From contig CBDFKS010000007.1 of NCBI GenBank assembly GCA_965248905.1, forward strand, positions 186,001 through 250,000: a stretch of DNA of 64,000 bases. Reading direction: 5' to 3'. Positions 46,279 to 54,996 of the stretch are shown piece by piece. The position numbers and the translations under genes were made by a program. The notes below the pieces were generated by a model. That model ran no database searches. It was not told the origin of the DNA and worked only from the letters and a program-made list of their open reading frames with translations. Positions within the stretch are counted from its first letter, which is position 1. Every line of letters begins with the position of its first letter. The stretch comes from CBDFKS01 sp965248905. Its GTDB lineage: Bacteria; Chloroflexota; Dehalococcoidia; Lucifugimonadales; JAGWBF01.

Positions 46279-47572
46279 CGGCGACTGGAAGCTGGTCCCT
46301 CACCTAGACCTCATATCTGACAAAGTTGCCGAACTGGCCGAGAAGCCCCTGCGCCTCATTGTCTCCATGCCTCCGAGGCACGGAAAGAGTGAACTGCTCT
46401 CTCACTGGACGCCGGTGTGGTTCCTGTCCAACTGGCCATGGAAGAACGTGGGCCTGGCCAGCTACGCCGCCGACTTCGCTGGGACCTGGGGCCGTAAGGC
46501 CAGAGACTCGGTGGTAGAGAACCAGGTGCGCTTGGGCCTTCGTGTCCGGGATGACCTGAACAGAGCCTCGCAGTGGCAGCTATCAGCGGGAGGCGGAATG
46601 ATGACCGCTGGCGTCGGCGGCCCCTTCACAGGGTACGGCTTCGATCTGCTGATTCTGGATGACCCGATCAAGAACCGGCAGGAAGCGGACAGCATCACGA
46701 TGCGCAACCACCTGTGGGAGTGGTGGCGCTCGACAGCCCGCACCAGGCTGGAGCCAGGGGGCTCCGTCATCATCGTCGCGACGCGTTGGCATGAAGACGA
46801 CCTCATAGGCCGACTGCTGAGCGACGAGTTCCTGGAGGGAGAGGAAGCGAGCGACCGCTGGGAGCACATCCGCCTGCCCGCCCTGGCCGAGCCCGGCGAC
46901 CCTCTGGGACGAGAGGAAGACGCTCCGCTATGGCCGGAGCGCTACGACGCCACCGCCCTGGCCGCGCTGCGGGTCAGCGTAGGCCCCCAGGAGTGGCCGG
47001 GGCTTTTCCAGCAGAGACCTTCCCATGAAGGCGGGAGCGTCTTCCGGGACCACTGGTGGTGCTTCGAGGAAAAGGTGGAGCCGGGAGAACGGGTGTTCCA
47101 GTTCTGGGATACGGCCTTCAAGACGGGCCAACAGAACGATTACTCGGTGTGCTGCACCATGACGACGACTCCCAACGGCTACGCTGTGCTGGACGTATGG
47201 CGAAACCGTGTCGAGTACCCGGACCTGCTGAGGGCCATGCAGGCCCAGGCCAAGATACACGAGCCGTCGGCGATCTTTGTGGAGGACGCAGCCAGTGGCC
47301 AGTCAGTTGTGCAGAGCCTCCGGCGGGAGACACGGCTTCCGGTGCTCCCGGTGAAGCCCATAGGAGACAAGGTGCTCCGGGCGAACAAAGTAACCGGCAC
47401 GGTGGAGGCCAAGAACGTCACACTCCCTAGGACGGCCCCATGGCTTCAGGCTTTCCGGGAGGAGCTGTCGGCATTCCCCAACGGAGTTCATGACGACCAG
47501 GTGGACGCTTTCGTGGGCTGCCTCACCCAGCTAATGCAGCGGGCCGGAGGCATCGGCGGCTTCTATTTGTAG
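46256..47572 (+). CDS. terminase large subunit
   Basis: The 438-residue protein has Walker A-like SMPPRHGKSELLSHWTPVWF, Walker B LLILDDPIKNRQEAD, and the C-terminal nuclease (VFQFWDTAFKTGQQNDYSVC, IFVEDAASGQSVVQSLRRET, HDDQVDAFVGCLTQL). It packages the DNA. The ATG at 46256, with GGAGGG upstream, is inside the small-subunit gene. Confidence 0.92.
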   Translation: MTARKWSNGDWKLVPHLDLISDKVAELAEKPLRLIVSMPPRHGKSELLSHWTPVWFLSNWPWKNVGLASYAADFAGTWGRKARDSVVENQVRLGLRVRDDLNRASQWQLSAGGGMMTAGVGGPFTGYGFDLLILDDPIKNRQEADSITMRNHLWEWWRSTARTRLEPGGSVIIVATRWHEDDLIGRLLSDEFLEGEEASDRWEHIRLPALAEPGDPLGREEDAPLWPERYDATALAALRVSVGPQEWPGLFQQRPSHEGGSVFRDHWWCFEEKVEPGERVFQFWDTAFKTGQQNDYSVCCTMTTTPNGYAVLDVWRNRVEYPDLLRAMQAQAKIHEPSAIFVEDAASGQSVVQSLRRETRLPVLPVKPIGDKVLRANKVTGTVEAKNVTLPRTAPWLQAFREELSAFPNGVHDDQVDAFVGCLTQLMQRAGGIGGFYL

Positions 47573-47584
47573 GAGGGAGACCCC

Positions 47585-48889
47585 ATGATACTTGAGCGAC
47601 AGCTATCAGCGGTACGCGGCTTGCTGAGGCGGCCTATGGACGGCGTTAAACGGGCCAACGAGCCCTACGCCGCGATGGCCAAGGCGGGCGGCGGGACGGG
47701 GCTTACCACGGAGCAGATCAAGGAGTGGTTCTCCAAGCTGGGACAGACTACCGACACCGGCCCCGGTGGATACTACCGCTCCTCAGTGCCCGTGTATCGG
47801 GCGGTGAAGCTCCGGTCAGACGCCGTGGCCCGTGCCCGGCTCAAGGTCTACCGCCTCAACCGGGACGGCGAGCAGGAATGGGTAGGTGAGTCCGACCCTG
47901 TACAGAGGCTTCTTGATCGGGTGAATCAGGACTGGACCAGGAGCCGGATGTGGCGTGCGGTGGAAACGTATCTGTGCCTGTGGGGGCAGTCCTTCCGCTG
48001 GGTCAACAGGGCCGAATCTCCAGACCCGGCTATGTGGGAGATATGGCCCCTGCGGCCCGACAAGGTGAAGGTGGTGGTGGGCAAGGACGGTACTATCGCT
48101 GGTTACGTCCACGACCCGACGGGCTCCAGATTCGCCATGCTGCCCGACGAGGTGATTTGGGACCGCTACTTCAACCCTCTGGACCACCACAAGGGCCAGT
48201 CGCCCCTACTGGCTGGGCTGATCTCAATCCAGATGCAGCTAGAGATGATGGGGTTCAACCGGCAGCTCTTCAAGCACGGTCTTCTGACAGGCAGCCTGGC
48301 ATTCTTCCTCGACGTGCTGACCGACGATACCGATATTGCTCTTTTCCAGGAGCGAATAGCGGACCGCTACAGCGGGCTAGCCAACGCCCAGCGTCCCATC
48401 GTGGCTAAAGGGCAAGGTAGTGTACAGAACCTTGGGATATCGAACAGGGACATGGAGTTCATCCAGGGCATACAGCTAGCCAAGGAGCATGTGGCGGACA
48501 TCTACGGCGTGCCGGAGGAGCTGATGGCCGGGGCCCAGCACCCCACCTTTTCCAACCGGGACGCCGCTATCAAGGATTTCTACGCCAACCCGGTGACCCA
48601 GGAGTGGGACCTTTTGGCCTCGGAGATGCAGGAGCAGTTCGTCCCAATGCTGCCCAGGGCTTACCAGGATGTGATCCTGCGGTTCGACACCAAGGAGATC
48701 GCCGAGATGCAGGAGTCGCTCAACGACCGCTCGAACCGTGAGGTCGCTCAGGCGACGGCGGCCAAGCTGCGGGCCGAGGCGGTGAACGTTGCGGTTCAAG
48801 GGGGCCTTATCGACGAGCCGGAGGGCCGCGCCATCCTGAGCGGAGACCCGATCTTTGGCGAGCTTGGACGGAGCTGGAGCATAGACTAA
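47585..48889 (+). CDS. portal protein (HK97 type)
   Basis: The 434-residue protein has SSVPVYRAVKLRSDAVARAR, FRWVNRAESPDPAMWEIWPL, then EVIWDRYFNPLDHHKGQSPL and the C-terminal AKEHVADIYGVPEELMAGAQ HPTFSN. These are typical of HK97-family portals. It forms the dodecameric DNA channel. Confidence 0.9.
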   Translation: MILERQLSAVRGLLRRPMDGVKRANEPYAAMAKAGGGTGLTTEQIKEWFSKLGQTTDTGPGGYYRSSVPVYRAVKLRSDAVARARLKVYRLNRDGEQEWVGESDPVQRLLDRVNQDWTRSRMWRAVETYLCLWGQSFRWVNRAESPDPAMWEIWPLRPDKVKVVVGKDGTIAGYVHDPTGSRFAMLPDEVIWDRYFNPLDHHKGQSPLLAGLISIQMQLEMMGFNRQLFKHGLLTGSLAFFLDVLTDDTDIALFQERIADRYSGLANAQRPIVAKGQGSVQNLGISNRDMEFIQGIQLAKEHVADIYGVPEELMAGAQHPTFSNRDAAIKDFYANPVTQEWDLLASEMQEQFVPMLPRAYQDVILRFDTKEIAEMQESLNDRSNREVAQATAAKLRAEAVNVAVQGGLIDEPEGRAILSGDPIFGELGRSWSID

Positions 48890-48892
48890 GCG

Positions 48893-49635
48893 ATGGCCAC
48901 GCGAAGGTCAATCCGGTGTAGGCCCACGACGGCTGGACGAGCGGGTGTATGACAGGAGCTCTGCGAAGAGCTTGTCCTTGCTCCGCTCATGGCCCAGCTT
49001 CGCTCTGGCCTGTCCGAGGCTTCAGCCGTGTCCCTGGCCTTGGAGATCATCGACGGGGTGTTTCGAGTCCTGGCACACCGGAGGATTGGTCGCAGAGGAG
49101 GTGGCGGCCCACTCTGCCAGGGTGTCGGGCTACCATAAACGAAGGCTGATTCAGACCTTCAGGACGGCTTTGGGTAGTAGACATACGGCCTAGTGCTCTT
49201 GGACTCGGCTATCGAGCCTTTGATGACGGCGTGGCGGCAGGAGAACATCTCGCTTATACGGACGGTATCCCAGAGCGGTTCCACGGGTCGCTGTATCAGC
49301 GGGTGAGTGAGACGTTCGCGCAGCAGCCCTTTGACCAGCAGGCGCTATCGAAGGTGCTGAACCGAGAGTTCAAGGTATCGGGGAACAACCTGCGTCGTCT
49401 GACGCGAGACCAGACGAGCAAGGCAGTTGGTCAGTTGACCCAGGCGCGGCACCAGCAGCTTGGCATCAGCGAGTACACCTGGCGGACAGCCCAAGACGAG
49501 CGGGTGAGGCCCAGTCACCAGGTCCTCGACGGCACTCTCCAGAAGTATGACAGCCCTCCGTCTGTGGGTCATCCGGGGCAGGATATCCTGTGCCGCTGCG
49601 TGGCGATCCCGATCGTGCCGGAAGCGCAGGGGTAG
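48893..49635 (+). pseudogene. minor head protein (SPP1 gp7-like), frameshifted
   Basis: The last 134 codons read NREFKVSGNNLRRLTRDQTS, WRTAQDERVRPSHQVLDGTL and GHPGQDILCRCVAIPI, the head-morphogenesis domain. The first half lies in other frames: MAQLRSGLSEASAVSLALEI IDGVF, then SARVSGYHKRRLIQTFRTAL, then DSAIEPLMTAWRQENISLIR. Two or three indels are needed. If real, the particle may not assemble. Confidence 0.65.
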
Positions 49636-49645
49636 GGGCGTCGCC

Positions 49646-49852
49646 ATGAGGCGAGAGGATACTAGAGTGGCTGCGATGGTCACTACACCTCCGCCCGCAA
49701 GACAGCCAGTCTATTGCGACTGCTGTGGGAAGGTTGTATTGGCGGAGTGGGTGGAGGACGCCATTGTCATCAAGACTAGGCGTAACGGCAGATTCCATGT
49801 GGCGGTCGTGCAGCCTCACGGAAGACAATCAGTGCTTGACAATGACCCGTAA
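49646..49852 (+). CDS. small zinc-finger protein
   Basis: The 68-residue protein has ARQPVYCDCCGKVVLAEWVE, DAIVIKTRRNGRFHV, a single CxxC ribbon resembling the Com-like translational regulators, though the second pair of cysteines is missing. It precedes the fourth toxin pair. The start could also be the ATG at 49676. Confidence 0.5.
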   Translation: MRREDTRVAAMVTTPPPARQPVYCDCCGKVVLAEWVEDAIVIKTRRNGRFHVAVVQPHGRQSVLDNDP

Positions 49853-49864
49853 TAGTGTTATAAT
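49836..49864 (+). promoter_or_regulatory. promoter of hicAB module 4
   Basis: TTGACA, 17 bases, TATAAT. The start codon of hicA is 16 bases from the -10 box, so only about four bases of leader are expected. TGACCCGTAAT and TGACACGTAAT around the box are a possible operator pair. Confidence 0.7.
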
Positions 49865-49874
49865 ATGACACGTA

Positions 49875-50063
49875 ATGGAGACAAACACCAGGCGCATACG
49901 GCAGAGGCTTGAACGGGAAGGCTGGTACTTGGCCCGGCATGGTCGCAAACACGATATCTACTGGCACGACGAGATAAGGATGGCAAACAAGGTTCCCCGG
50001 CACCGCAAGGTCTCACCGGGGGTGGCCCGTGACATCGCCAAAGTCGCAGGTTGGGAGGTATAG
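49875..50063 (+). CDS. hicA: HicA-type toxin (module 4)
   Basis: The 62-residue protein has LEREGWYLARHGRKHDIYWH, KVPRHRKVSPGVARDIAKVA. The G-x-K-H-D before a strand and the PRHxxVSPGxxRxIxK line fit HicA, H being catalytic. Confidence 0.82.
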   Translation: METNTRRIRQRLEREGWYLARHGRKHDIYWHDEIRMANKVPRHRKVSPGVARDIAKVAGWEV

Positions 50064-50065
50064 AG

Positions 50066-50455
50066 ATGAGATATCCAGCACTGATAGACGGTGAGAATGG
50101 TGCCTATGGCGTCGTGTTCCCTGATTTGCCCGGTTGCAATGGCATGGGCTCCACCATCGAGGAGGCTATTCAGGACGCCCAAGATGCGATGCCTGTCTGG
50201 ATGGAGGTCATGGAAGAAGGTGGGCGGCCCATTCCAGTACCAAGCGCCCTAGAAGATGTAAAGGTTCCAGAGGGCAGCATGTTGACCTCGATTCTGCTGG
50301 TCCGTTCAGGCCGTCATAGGCCCGCCGTTCGAGTCAATCTGCACCTTGATGCGGATGTGGCCGATGCTATTAACTCGGAGTCAAAGCGCCGTGGTATCTC
50401 CCGGAAAGACTATGTGGAAGAGGTCGTTCGCTTTGCCGCTCAGATGGGCAGGTAA
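50066..50455 (+). CDS. hicB: HicB-type antitoxin (module 4)
   Basis: The 129-residue protein has YGVVFPDLPGCNGMGSTIEE AIQDAQDAM, the HicB core, and a ribbon-helix-helix end HLDADVADAINSESKRRGIS. The start at 50066 follows GGGAGGTATAG. Confidence 0.85.
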   Translation: MRYPALIDGENGAYGVVFPDLPGCNGMGSTIEEAIQDAQDAMPVWMEVMEEGGRPIPVPSALEDVKVPEGSMLTSILLVRSGRHRPAVRVNLHLDADVADAINSESKRRGISRKDYVEEVVRFAAQMGR

Positions 50456-50463
50456 CGACATGG

Positions 50464-50632
50464 TTGACAGACGCTCTCCGAGAGTCTACAGTTAATATTG
50501 ATGCGGGTTACTCCGCAGGCCCATCGGCAAGGGCCGGTGTAGACAGCTAGACTGTCCCATAGACGGCTAGACCGTCCCATAGGCTACGAGATAGCCCCAC
50601 AGGCAGCCAGACTGCCCCGTTGGGGCTTTTTT
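50464..50632 (+). ncRNA. promoter, tandem hairpin array and terminator upstream of the capsid genes
   Basis: A promoter TTGACA (50464-50469), 17 bases, TACAGT (50487-50492) predicts an RNA from about 50499. It would fold as GCGG-CCGC (50503-50516), GGCCC-GGGCC (50518-50535) and then four hairpins in an exact 20-base period: GACAGCTAGACTGTC at 50542, GACGGCTAGACCGTC at 50562, GGCTACGAGATAGCC at 50582 and GGCAGCCAGACTGCC at 50602. Stems differ but stay paired, and loops keep CNAGA. A terminator GCCCC-GTT-GGGGC-TTTTTT follows and shares bases with the last hairpin. Function unknown; a leader that controls late transcription is likely. Confidence 0.75.
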
Positions 50633-50653
50633 GCGTTTCAAGAGGAGGTGTCG

Positions 50654-51478
50654 ATGGTAAGCACAGCCTACAAAGAGCAGTGCCGGGTAATGATGGTGAC
50701 GGAGGCCCGCCAGACGGAAGACGGGAGCGCCCACCGGATGGTGATTGCTGCCCATGACCGCAGCCGCAATCAGGATGAGATCAACCTGACTGGGGTGCGC
50801 TTCGACAACTACCGGAAGAACCCTGTCGTCCTTTGGAATCACGATGCAAGCCCAAGGTTGCTCGCCGCCGCGCCTCCATCTGGGGGCATCCCCATCGCCA
50901 AGACCCTTGAGATCGGCCATGACGATCAGGGCAGGATCGTGGCCTCCTTCGAGTTCAACTCGAACGATCCGTTCGCGGCGCGGGTGGAGAACGCCTGGAA
51001 GAATGGTTTCCTACGCGCCGCCTCTATCCGCTACTTGCCTACGAGGATCGCAGAGGTCAAGGACGCGCGTGGCCGGGTCGAGCGAGTCAGGGTAGAGGAG
51101 TCTGATCTCTTAGAGTGGAGCCTGTTGCCGGTACCCGCCGACCCCGACTCAGTGCGAGAAGGTGCCCGCGCTCTGGAGTTACCCGCAGAGATTTTCCGTG
51201 GGCTTGAGCCAGAGCCAGAGCCGGAACCGGAACCTGAGACCGGGGAGCCCGAAACCCTCTCCAAGTCCCAGACCGACGAGCCGGAGCCTGAACCTGAACC
51301 CACGCAGGCGGACCCCGTAGACGCGCTTAGAGAGCGTATGGACGCCCTGGAGAAGGAGTTTCAGGCACTTGCTAGCAAGCCCTCGACTGAACCACAGGAG
51401 ACTCCCCCGCCGGACCCTGTTCTGGCAACGGTTGAGGCAGAATTCGCCGCCATGCGGCAGATCATAGAGGAGAAGTAA
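50654..51478 (+). CDS. prohead protease with scaffold-like tail
   Basis: The 274-residue protein has RKNPVVLWNHDASPRLLAAA with the catalytic histidine, ENAWKNGFLRAASIRYLPTR with the serine and LEWSLLPVPADPDSVREGAR, the HK97/U35 prohead protease pattern. The C-terminal third is a Glu-Pro-rich and coiled-coil tail (EPEPEPE repeats), suiting a scaffold. ATG at 50654, AGAGGAGG five bases upstream. Confidence 0.88.
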   Translation: MVSTAYKEQCRVMMVTEARQTEDGSAHRMVIAAHDRSRNQDEINLTGVRFDNYRKNPVVLWNHDASPRLLAAAPPSGGIPIAKTLEIGHDDQGRIVASFEFNSNDPFAARVENAWKNGFLRAASIRYLPTRIAEVKDARGRVERVRVEESDLLEWSLLPVPADPDSVREGARALELPAEIFRGLEPEPEPEPEPETGEPETLSKSQTDEPEPEPEPTQADPVDALRERMDALEKEFQALASKPSTEPQETPPPDPVLATVEAEFAAMRQIIEEK

Positions 51479-51480
51479 CC

Positions 51481-52836
51481 ATGACCACAGAGACCGATAA
51501 GCTAATGGAGAACGTAGCCGCCGTGCATGCCTTCTTGGAGAAGGACTACAGCCCCCTGAAGGAGGAGGTGGAGCGCCTGTCGGCGCAGATCACGGAGTCT
51601 GTCCGGGCCTCCAAGCGGGCCGCCCTGCTCAGGCAGGTGGAGTCCACGACCAGTGGAGTCCGCGTCGCGTCCGGCAAGTACAGGGGATTCGACGAGTTCG
51701 ACCTGATGCTCTCCCGCGCCGTCCTGCGGATCGCTGAGAGCGGAGGGGTAGACGGAGCTAGCCGGGTAGACCCCAGGATGTCCGCCGAGTGGCGGACCAA
51801 CCTGGAGGGAGCGAGAGCCGACGTGTACGAGTCCATCGGACGCGCCCTGGACTCCGGCACGGCTGGCGCTGGTGGAGAACTCACCTTCACCGGAGAGACC
51901 AGCGAGATGTGGCGGGATGTGCATCTGGCCACATCGGTGGCCAACCTCTTCAGCCGTATTATGATGCCGACGACTCCGTTCCAGATTCCCTACGACTTCG
52001 GGGACGTGAGCTGGTACAGGGGCACGCCCAACCTTGCGCCCACGTCCTCATCGCCGTCCACGGCCAGGCAGACCCTCACGGCTGCCGAGCTTGCGGCCAT
52101 GATCGGCTGGGCCTACGACCTGGACGAGGACGCGGTGATAGCGGTCCTGCCGGAGCTAAGGGCGACCCTGATACGGAACGCAGCCGAGGTCCTGGACGAC
52201 GTGGTGCTCAACGGAGACATCTCCGACGACGCCACCAACATCAATGCGGAGGGAGCGACGGCGGGGTCGCTGTCCGGGGGCGCGGGCCTGGACCACTACC
52301 TGGTCTTCGACGGCCTGATCCATATACCCCTGGTGGACAACACCAACCAGCGCAACAACCACAACGCGGCTGTCTCGGACGACATGTTCAACGAGGTCAG
52401 GAGCAAACTGGGCAAATACGGCGTTCGTCCCTCAGAGTGCGCCTTCATCATGGACATAAACGTCTACATCCGGGCTCAGTCCATCGAGAACTTCCGCACG
52501 ATAGAGAAGCTGGGACCCAACGCTACGCTGCTGACCGGCCAGCTAGGTGACATCGAGGGGATACCCGTGATCATTTCGGAGCAGATGTTGCTTGCAGACA
52601 ACGACGGGAAGGTCACCTCCGGTGGCAACGGCACTGACACGGGACGGGTCCTGGTGGTCAACCGGAACATGTACCGGCTGGGGTTCAAGCGGGAGCTGAT
52701 GATCGAGAGCGAGCGGGACATCCAGAAGAGGCAGACCGTTCTTGTGGCCAGCATGAGGGTTGCCTTCGAGGGCCGGATGGACAACGCCTCGGACACCGCT
52801 GTAGCCCTCAAGTACAACATCATAGGGGTGAGCTAG
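51481..52836 (+). CDS. major capsid protein (HK97 fold)
   Basis: The 451-residue protein has an N-terminal helical delta-like segment (HAFLEKDYSPLKEEVERLSA), GTAGAGGELTFTGETSEMWR and the P-domain region (DGLIHIPLVDNTNQRNNHNA) and ends KYNIIGVS. It follows the protease by two bases. Cleavage after about residue 115-125 would be expected. Confidence 0.85.
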   Translation: MTTETDKLMENVAAVHAFLEKDYSPLKEEVERLSAQITESVRASKRAALLRQVESTTSGVRVASGKYRGFDEFDLMLSRAVLRIAESGGVDGASRVDPRMSAEWRTNLEGARADVYESIGRALDSGTAGAGGELTFTGETSEMWRDVHLATSVANLFSRIMMPTTPFQIPYDFGDVSWYRGTPNLAPTSSSPSTARQTLTAAELAAMIGWAYDLDEDAVIAVLPELRATLIRNAAEVLDDVVLNGDISDDATNINAEGATAGSLSGGAGLDHYLVFDGLIHIPLVDNTNQRNNHNAAVSDDMFNEVRSKLGKYGVRPSECAFIMDINVYIRAQSIENFRTIEKLGPNATLLTGQLGDIEGIPVIISEQMLLADNDGKVTSGGNGTDTGRVLVVNRNMYRLGFKRELMIESERDIQKRQTVLVASMRVAFEGRMDNASDTAVALKYNIIGVS

Positions 52837-52854
52837 AGGAGACGGAGGTGAGCG

Positions 52855-53193
52855 ATGCCACTAGTCAGAAACAGGTCTGAGGTTCCCCACCGCTACTACG
52901 ACTACGCCCGGAAGGCGTACTTGGTCTGGGCTCCTGGGGAGGTCAGGGACGTGCCCCACTCCGTAGCCCAGCAGGTCTGCCAGGCCCACCCCGGCAAGAT
53001 GGAGCTGTACGCGCCGACACAGGAGCCGGAGCCGGAGCCAGTTGAGGCCACAGCCGAGGTGCCCGAAGACTTCACTGAGGAGCCCATAGAAGTCCCTGCC
53101 GAGGTAACTGAAGAAGTCTCCGAAGACTTTACGGAGAAGGCCGCGAACCGCGCCCAGCAGGGCGGAAGGCGGCGGTCCACTAGGGAGTCATAG
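52855..53193 (+). CDS. head decoration or linker-type protein (acidic repeats)
   Basis: The 112-residue protein has YYDYARKAYLVWAPGEVRDV at the start and an acidic tail with repeats VPEDFTEEPIEV, VTEEVSEDFTEK. It sits where minor head proteins often lie. Function not known. Confidence 0.55.
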   Translation: MPLVRNRSEVPHRYYDYARKAYLVWAPGEVRDVPHSVAQQVCQAHPGKMELYAPTQEPEPEPVEATAEVPEDFTEEPIEVPAEVTEEVSEDFTEKAANRAQQGGRRRSTRES

Positions 53194-53195
53194 GG

Positions 53196-53495
53196 ATGGC
53201 AAACAGCGAGGGGCCGGTGCTCTTGTCGGGACAGAAGCTCGTCACCACAGCGGGGACGGCGGAAGCCCTGGTAGCGAGCGCCAAGCGAGTAAAGCGGTTG
53301 CAGGTCATTGCCCTGTCCACCAACACCAAGCCGGTATACGTGGGCGGGTCTGATGTGTCCTCTACCACCAACGGCGGTCTTGCCGCCTCTGACTCGATCA
53401 GCCTTGAAGCAGAGGGGTGGATGGACTTGAAGGACATTTACGTCGATGCCGATGTAGATGGTGAAGGAGTCGATTTCTATGGTGTCAGAGCCTAG
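53196..53495 (+). CDS. structural protein (99 aa)
   Basis: The protein reads SGQKLVTTAGTAEALVASAK, VIALSTNTKPVYVGGSDVSS and ISLEAEGWMDLKDIYVDADV. The pattern TAVxL..N....V.VGG..V is common in head spike or fibre-like capsid proteins. Its end overlaps the next gene. Confidence 0.6.
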   Translation: MANSEGPVLLSGQKLVTTAGTAEALVASAKRVKRLQVIALSTNTKPVYVGGSDVSSTTNGGLAASDSISLEAEGWMDLKDIYVDADVDGEGVDFYGVRA

Positions 53496-54054
53496 CCCGA
53501 CGGTGACCATGACTGTTGGACCAGCGCGTCCGCGCTTGGTTACCGCCGATCAGGTGCGGGAGCACCTTGGGACCAACTCGACCGACATAGACGAGCTAAC
53601 GCGGCTCATCGAGGATGCCGACGCCGAGGTGGTGCGCCGCTGCGGTCCCCACAAGATCGACGGTTCGCTGACCGACGTGCTGCGAGGCGGGAGCGTGAGG
53701 CTGTTTCCAAGTCAAGCCGTGGAAGGGATTACCAGCGTTACCGAGACCGCCTGGGATACCGTGACTGTGCTATCCCCCGACGACTACCGGACCTGGTACG
53801 GGGGCCGGATGCTGGAGCGGCTGTCCAACGGTTCACATCCCCGCGCGGATTGGGGAGAGCGTGTGGAGCTCACATACACGCCGGTAGACACAGATCACCA
53901 GCGCAGGATGGCTATCATTCGCCTGGTCCAGTTGGGCCTTGCCTACTCAGGGCTACAGTCGGAGAGTGTGGGTCCGTACAGCGCCCAGAACCTCGACTAC
54001 GGGAAGGAGCGGGAGGCCATTCTGAAGCAGCTCTCTACGGGAGTGCCGATCTAA
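53479..54054 (+). CDS. head-tail connector (gp6-like)
   Basis: The 191-residue protein has VTADQVREHLGTNSTDIDEL TRLIEDADAEV and RMAIIRLVQLGLAYSGLQSE, the helical plan of phage head-tail connector proteins. ATG at 53479 with GGAG nine bases upstream; a start at 53509 is possible. Confidence 0.7.
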   Translation: MVSEPSPTVTMTVGPARPRLVTADQVREHLGTNSTDIDELTRLIEDADAEVVRRCGPHKIDGSLTDVLRGGSVRLFPSQAVEGITSVTETAWDTVTVLSPDDYRTWYGGRMLERLSNGSHPRADWGERVELTYTPVDTDHQRRMAIIRLVQLGLAYSGLQSESVGPYSAQNLDYGKEREAILKQLSTGVPI

Positions 54055-54317
54055 TGTCCACGAACGCTTACCTAGAGCTCAGCAAGCAGTTAGCCCAGGA
54101 CCTCCGGGAGCTGCGGGGCAAGGTCGAGGCAATCGACGACAAGGTGGATGAGCTACGCGGTGCCTTGCACACGCACCGCCTGACCGGGAACGGAGATGCG
54201 GGTGAGGAAAGATCAGTGAAGCTGCCCTTGGGTCTGAAGGTGCGCGATGTCGTGCTCTTCGTCCTTTTGGGCGAAGTGGTTGGCTCCAACTTGCTGGAGA
54301 TGTTGGGGGTACTGTGA
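54054..54317 (+). CDS. small coiled-coil membrane protein
   Basis: The 87-residue protein has a coiled coil LAQDLRELRGKVEAIDDKVD and a hydrophobic end VRDVVLFVLLGEVVGSNLLE. The layout is that of holin-like or spacer proteins, but its place in the head-tail module is unusual for a holin. Confidence 0.5.
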   Translation: MSTNAYLELSKQLAQDLRELRGKVEAIDDKVDELRGALHTHRLTGNGDAGEERSVKLPLGLKVRDVVLFVLLGEVVGSNLLEMLGVL

Positions 54318-54547
54318 GCGATCAGATGGTCGTAATACGCAAGTCACAACGGGATCGGTATCGGTGGTTCGTCAATGACGAGCACGGCCTGGCCGTGGCC
54401 ATGTCAGTTACCAGCTACGCCACTGAGGATGAAGCCCTGGAAGCCTTTGAGCAGGCTTACCGCCTGATGACTCCCAAGGGGTTCTGGGCCAGGCTAAGGG
54501 GTTTTTGGAGCGGTAAGCCGAGAGGGGCAGAACGATGGCAAAAGTGA
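54314..54547 (+). CDS. small hypothetical protein (77 aa)
   Basis: MSDQMVVIRKSQRDRYRWFV, NDEHGLAVAMSVTSYATEDE ALEAF: resembles the DUF1508/YegP strand order (K....RW.......A.S..Y.....A). GTG start overlapping the previous stop. Confidence 0.5.
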   Translation: MSDQMVVIRKSQRDRYRWFVNDEHGLAVAMSVTSYATEDEALEAFEQAYRLMTPKGFWARLRGFWSGKPRGAERWQK

Positions 54548-54996
54548 CCGTGAAGGTGCAACAGCGCGGGGGCAAGAAGCTCCAAAGACTGCTGCGGGAG
54601 GCTGGCAAGGGCGGCGTCTCAGGCGTCAAGGTCGGGTTCTTCTCGACGGCCAGGTATGACGACAAGAGGGGTACGCCTGTGGCTGCGGTCGCAGCCTGGA
54701 ACGAGTTCGGGACCGAGACCATCCCGGAACGGCCCTTCTTCCGCAACGCCTTGGCCGAATCTGAGCGCAGCGTAGGCAGGATTCTCCAGGCTGGGCTTGA
54801 CACCAAGAAAATGGTGGTTGATGAGCAGCTTGCGGGCCGAGTGGGTGCGCACGTTCAAGGAAAGATTCGAGATAGCATCACCGCTCTCAAGGAGCCGCCG
54901 AATGCACCTGAAACCGTGAGGCGTAAGGGTAGCAGTGACCCGCTCATGGACACAGGTACCCTTCGCAACTCCGTCGCCTGGGAGGTGGAGCGGTGA
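54535..54996 (+). CDS. tail completion-type protein (HK97 gp10-like)
   Basis: The 153-residue protein has VAAWNEFGTETIPERPFFRN and DPLMDTGTLRNSVAWEVE, which are the conserved NEFG...IPxRPF and LxDTGxLRxSI motifs of phage gp10-like proteins. Overlaps its neighbours. Confidence 0.82.
   Translation: MAKVTVKVQQRGGKKLQRLLREAGKGGVSGVKVGFFSTARYDDKRGTPVAAVAAWNEFGTETIPERPFFRNALAESERSVGRILQAGLDTKKMVVDEQLAGRVGAHVQGKIRDSITALKEPPNAPETVRRKGSSDPLMDTGTLRNSVAWEVER

Noticed and set aside
50542..50616. Type III toxin-antitoxin RNA (ToxI-like repeats)
   Set aside because: The repeats are followed by a terminator as in ToxIN, but the next gene is the prohead protease, not a ToxN-like nuclease, and the units are 20 bases with varying stems.
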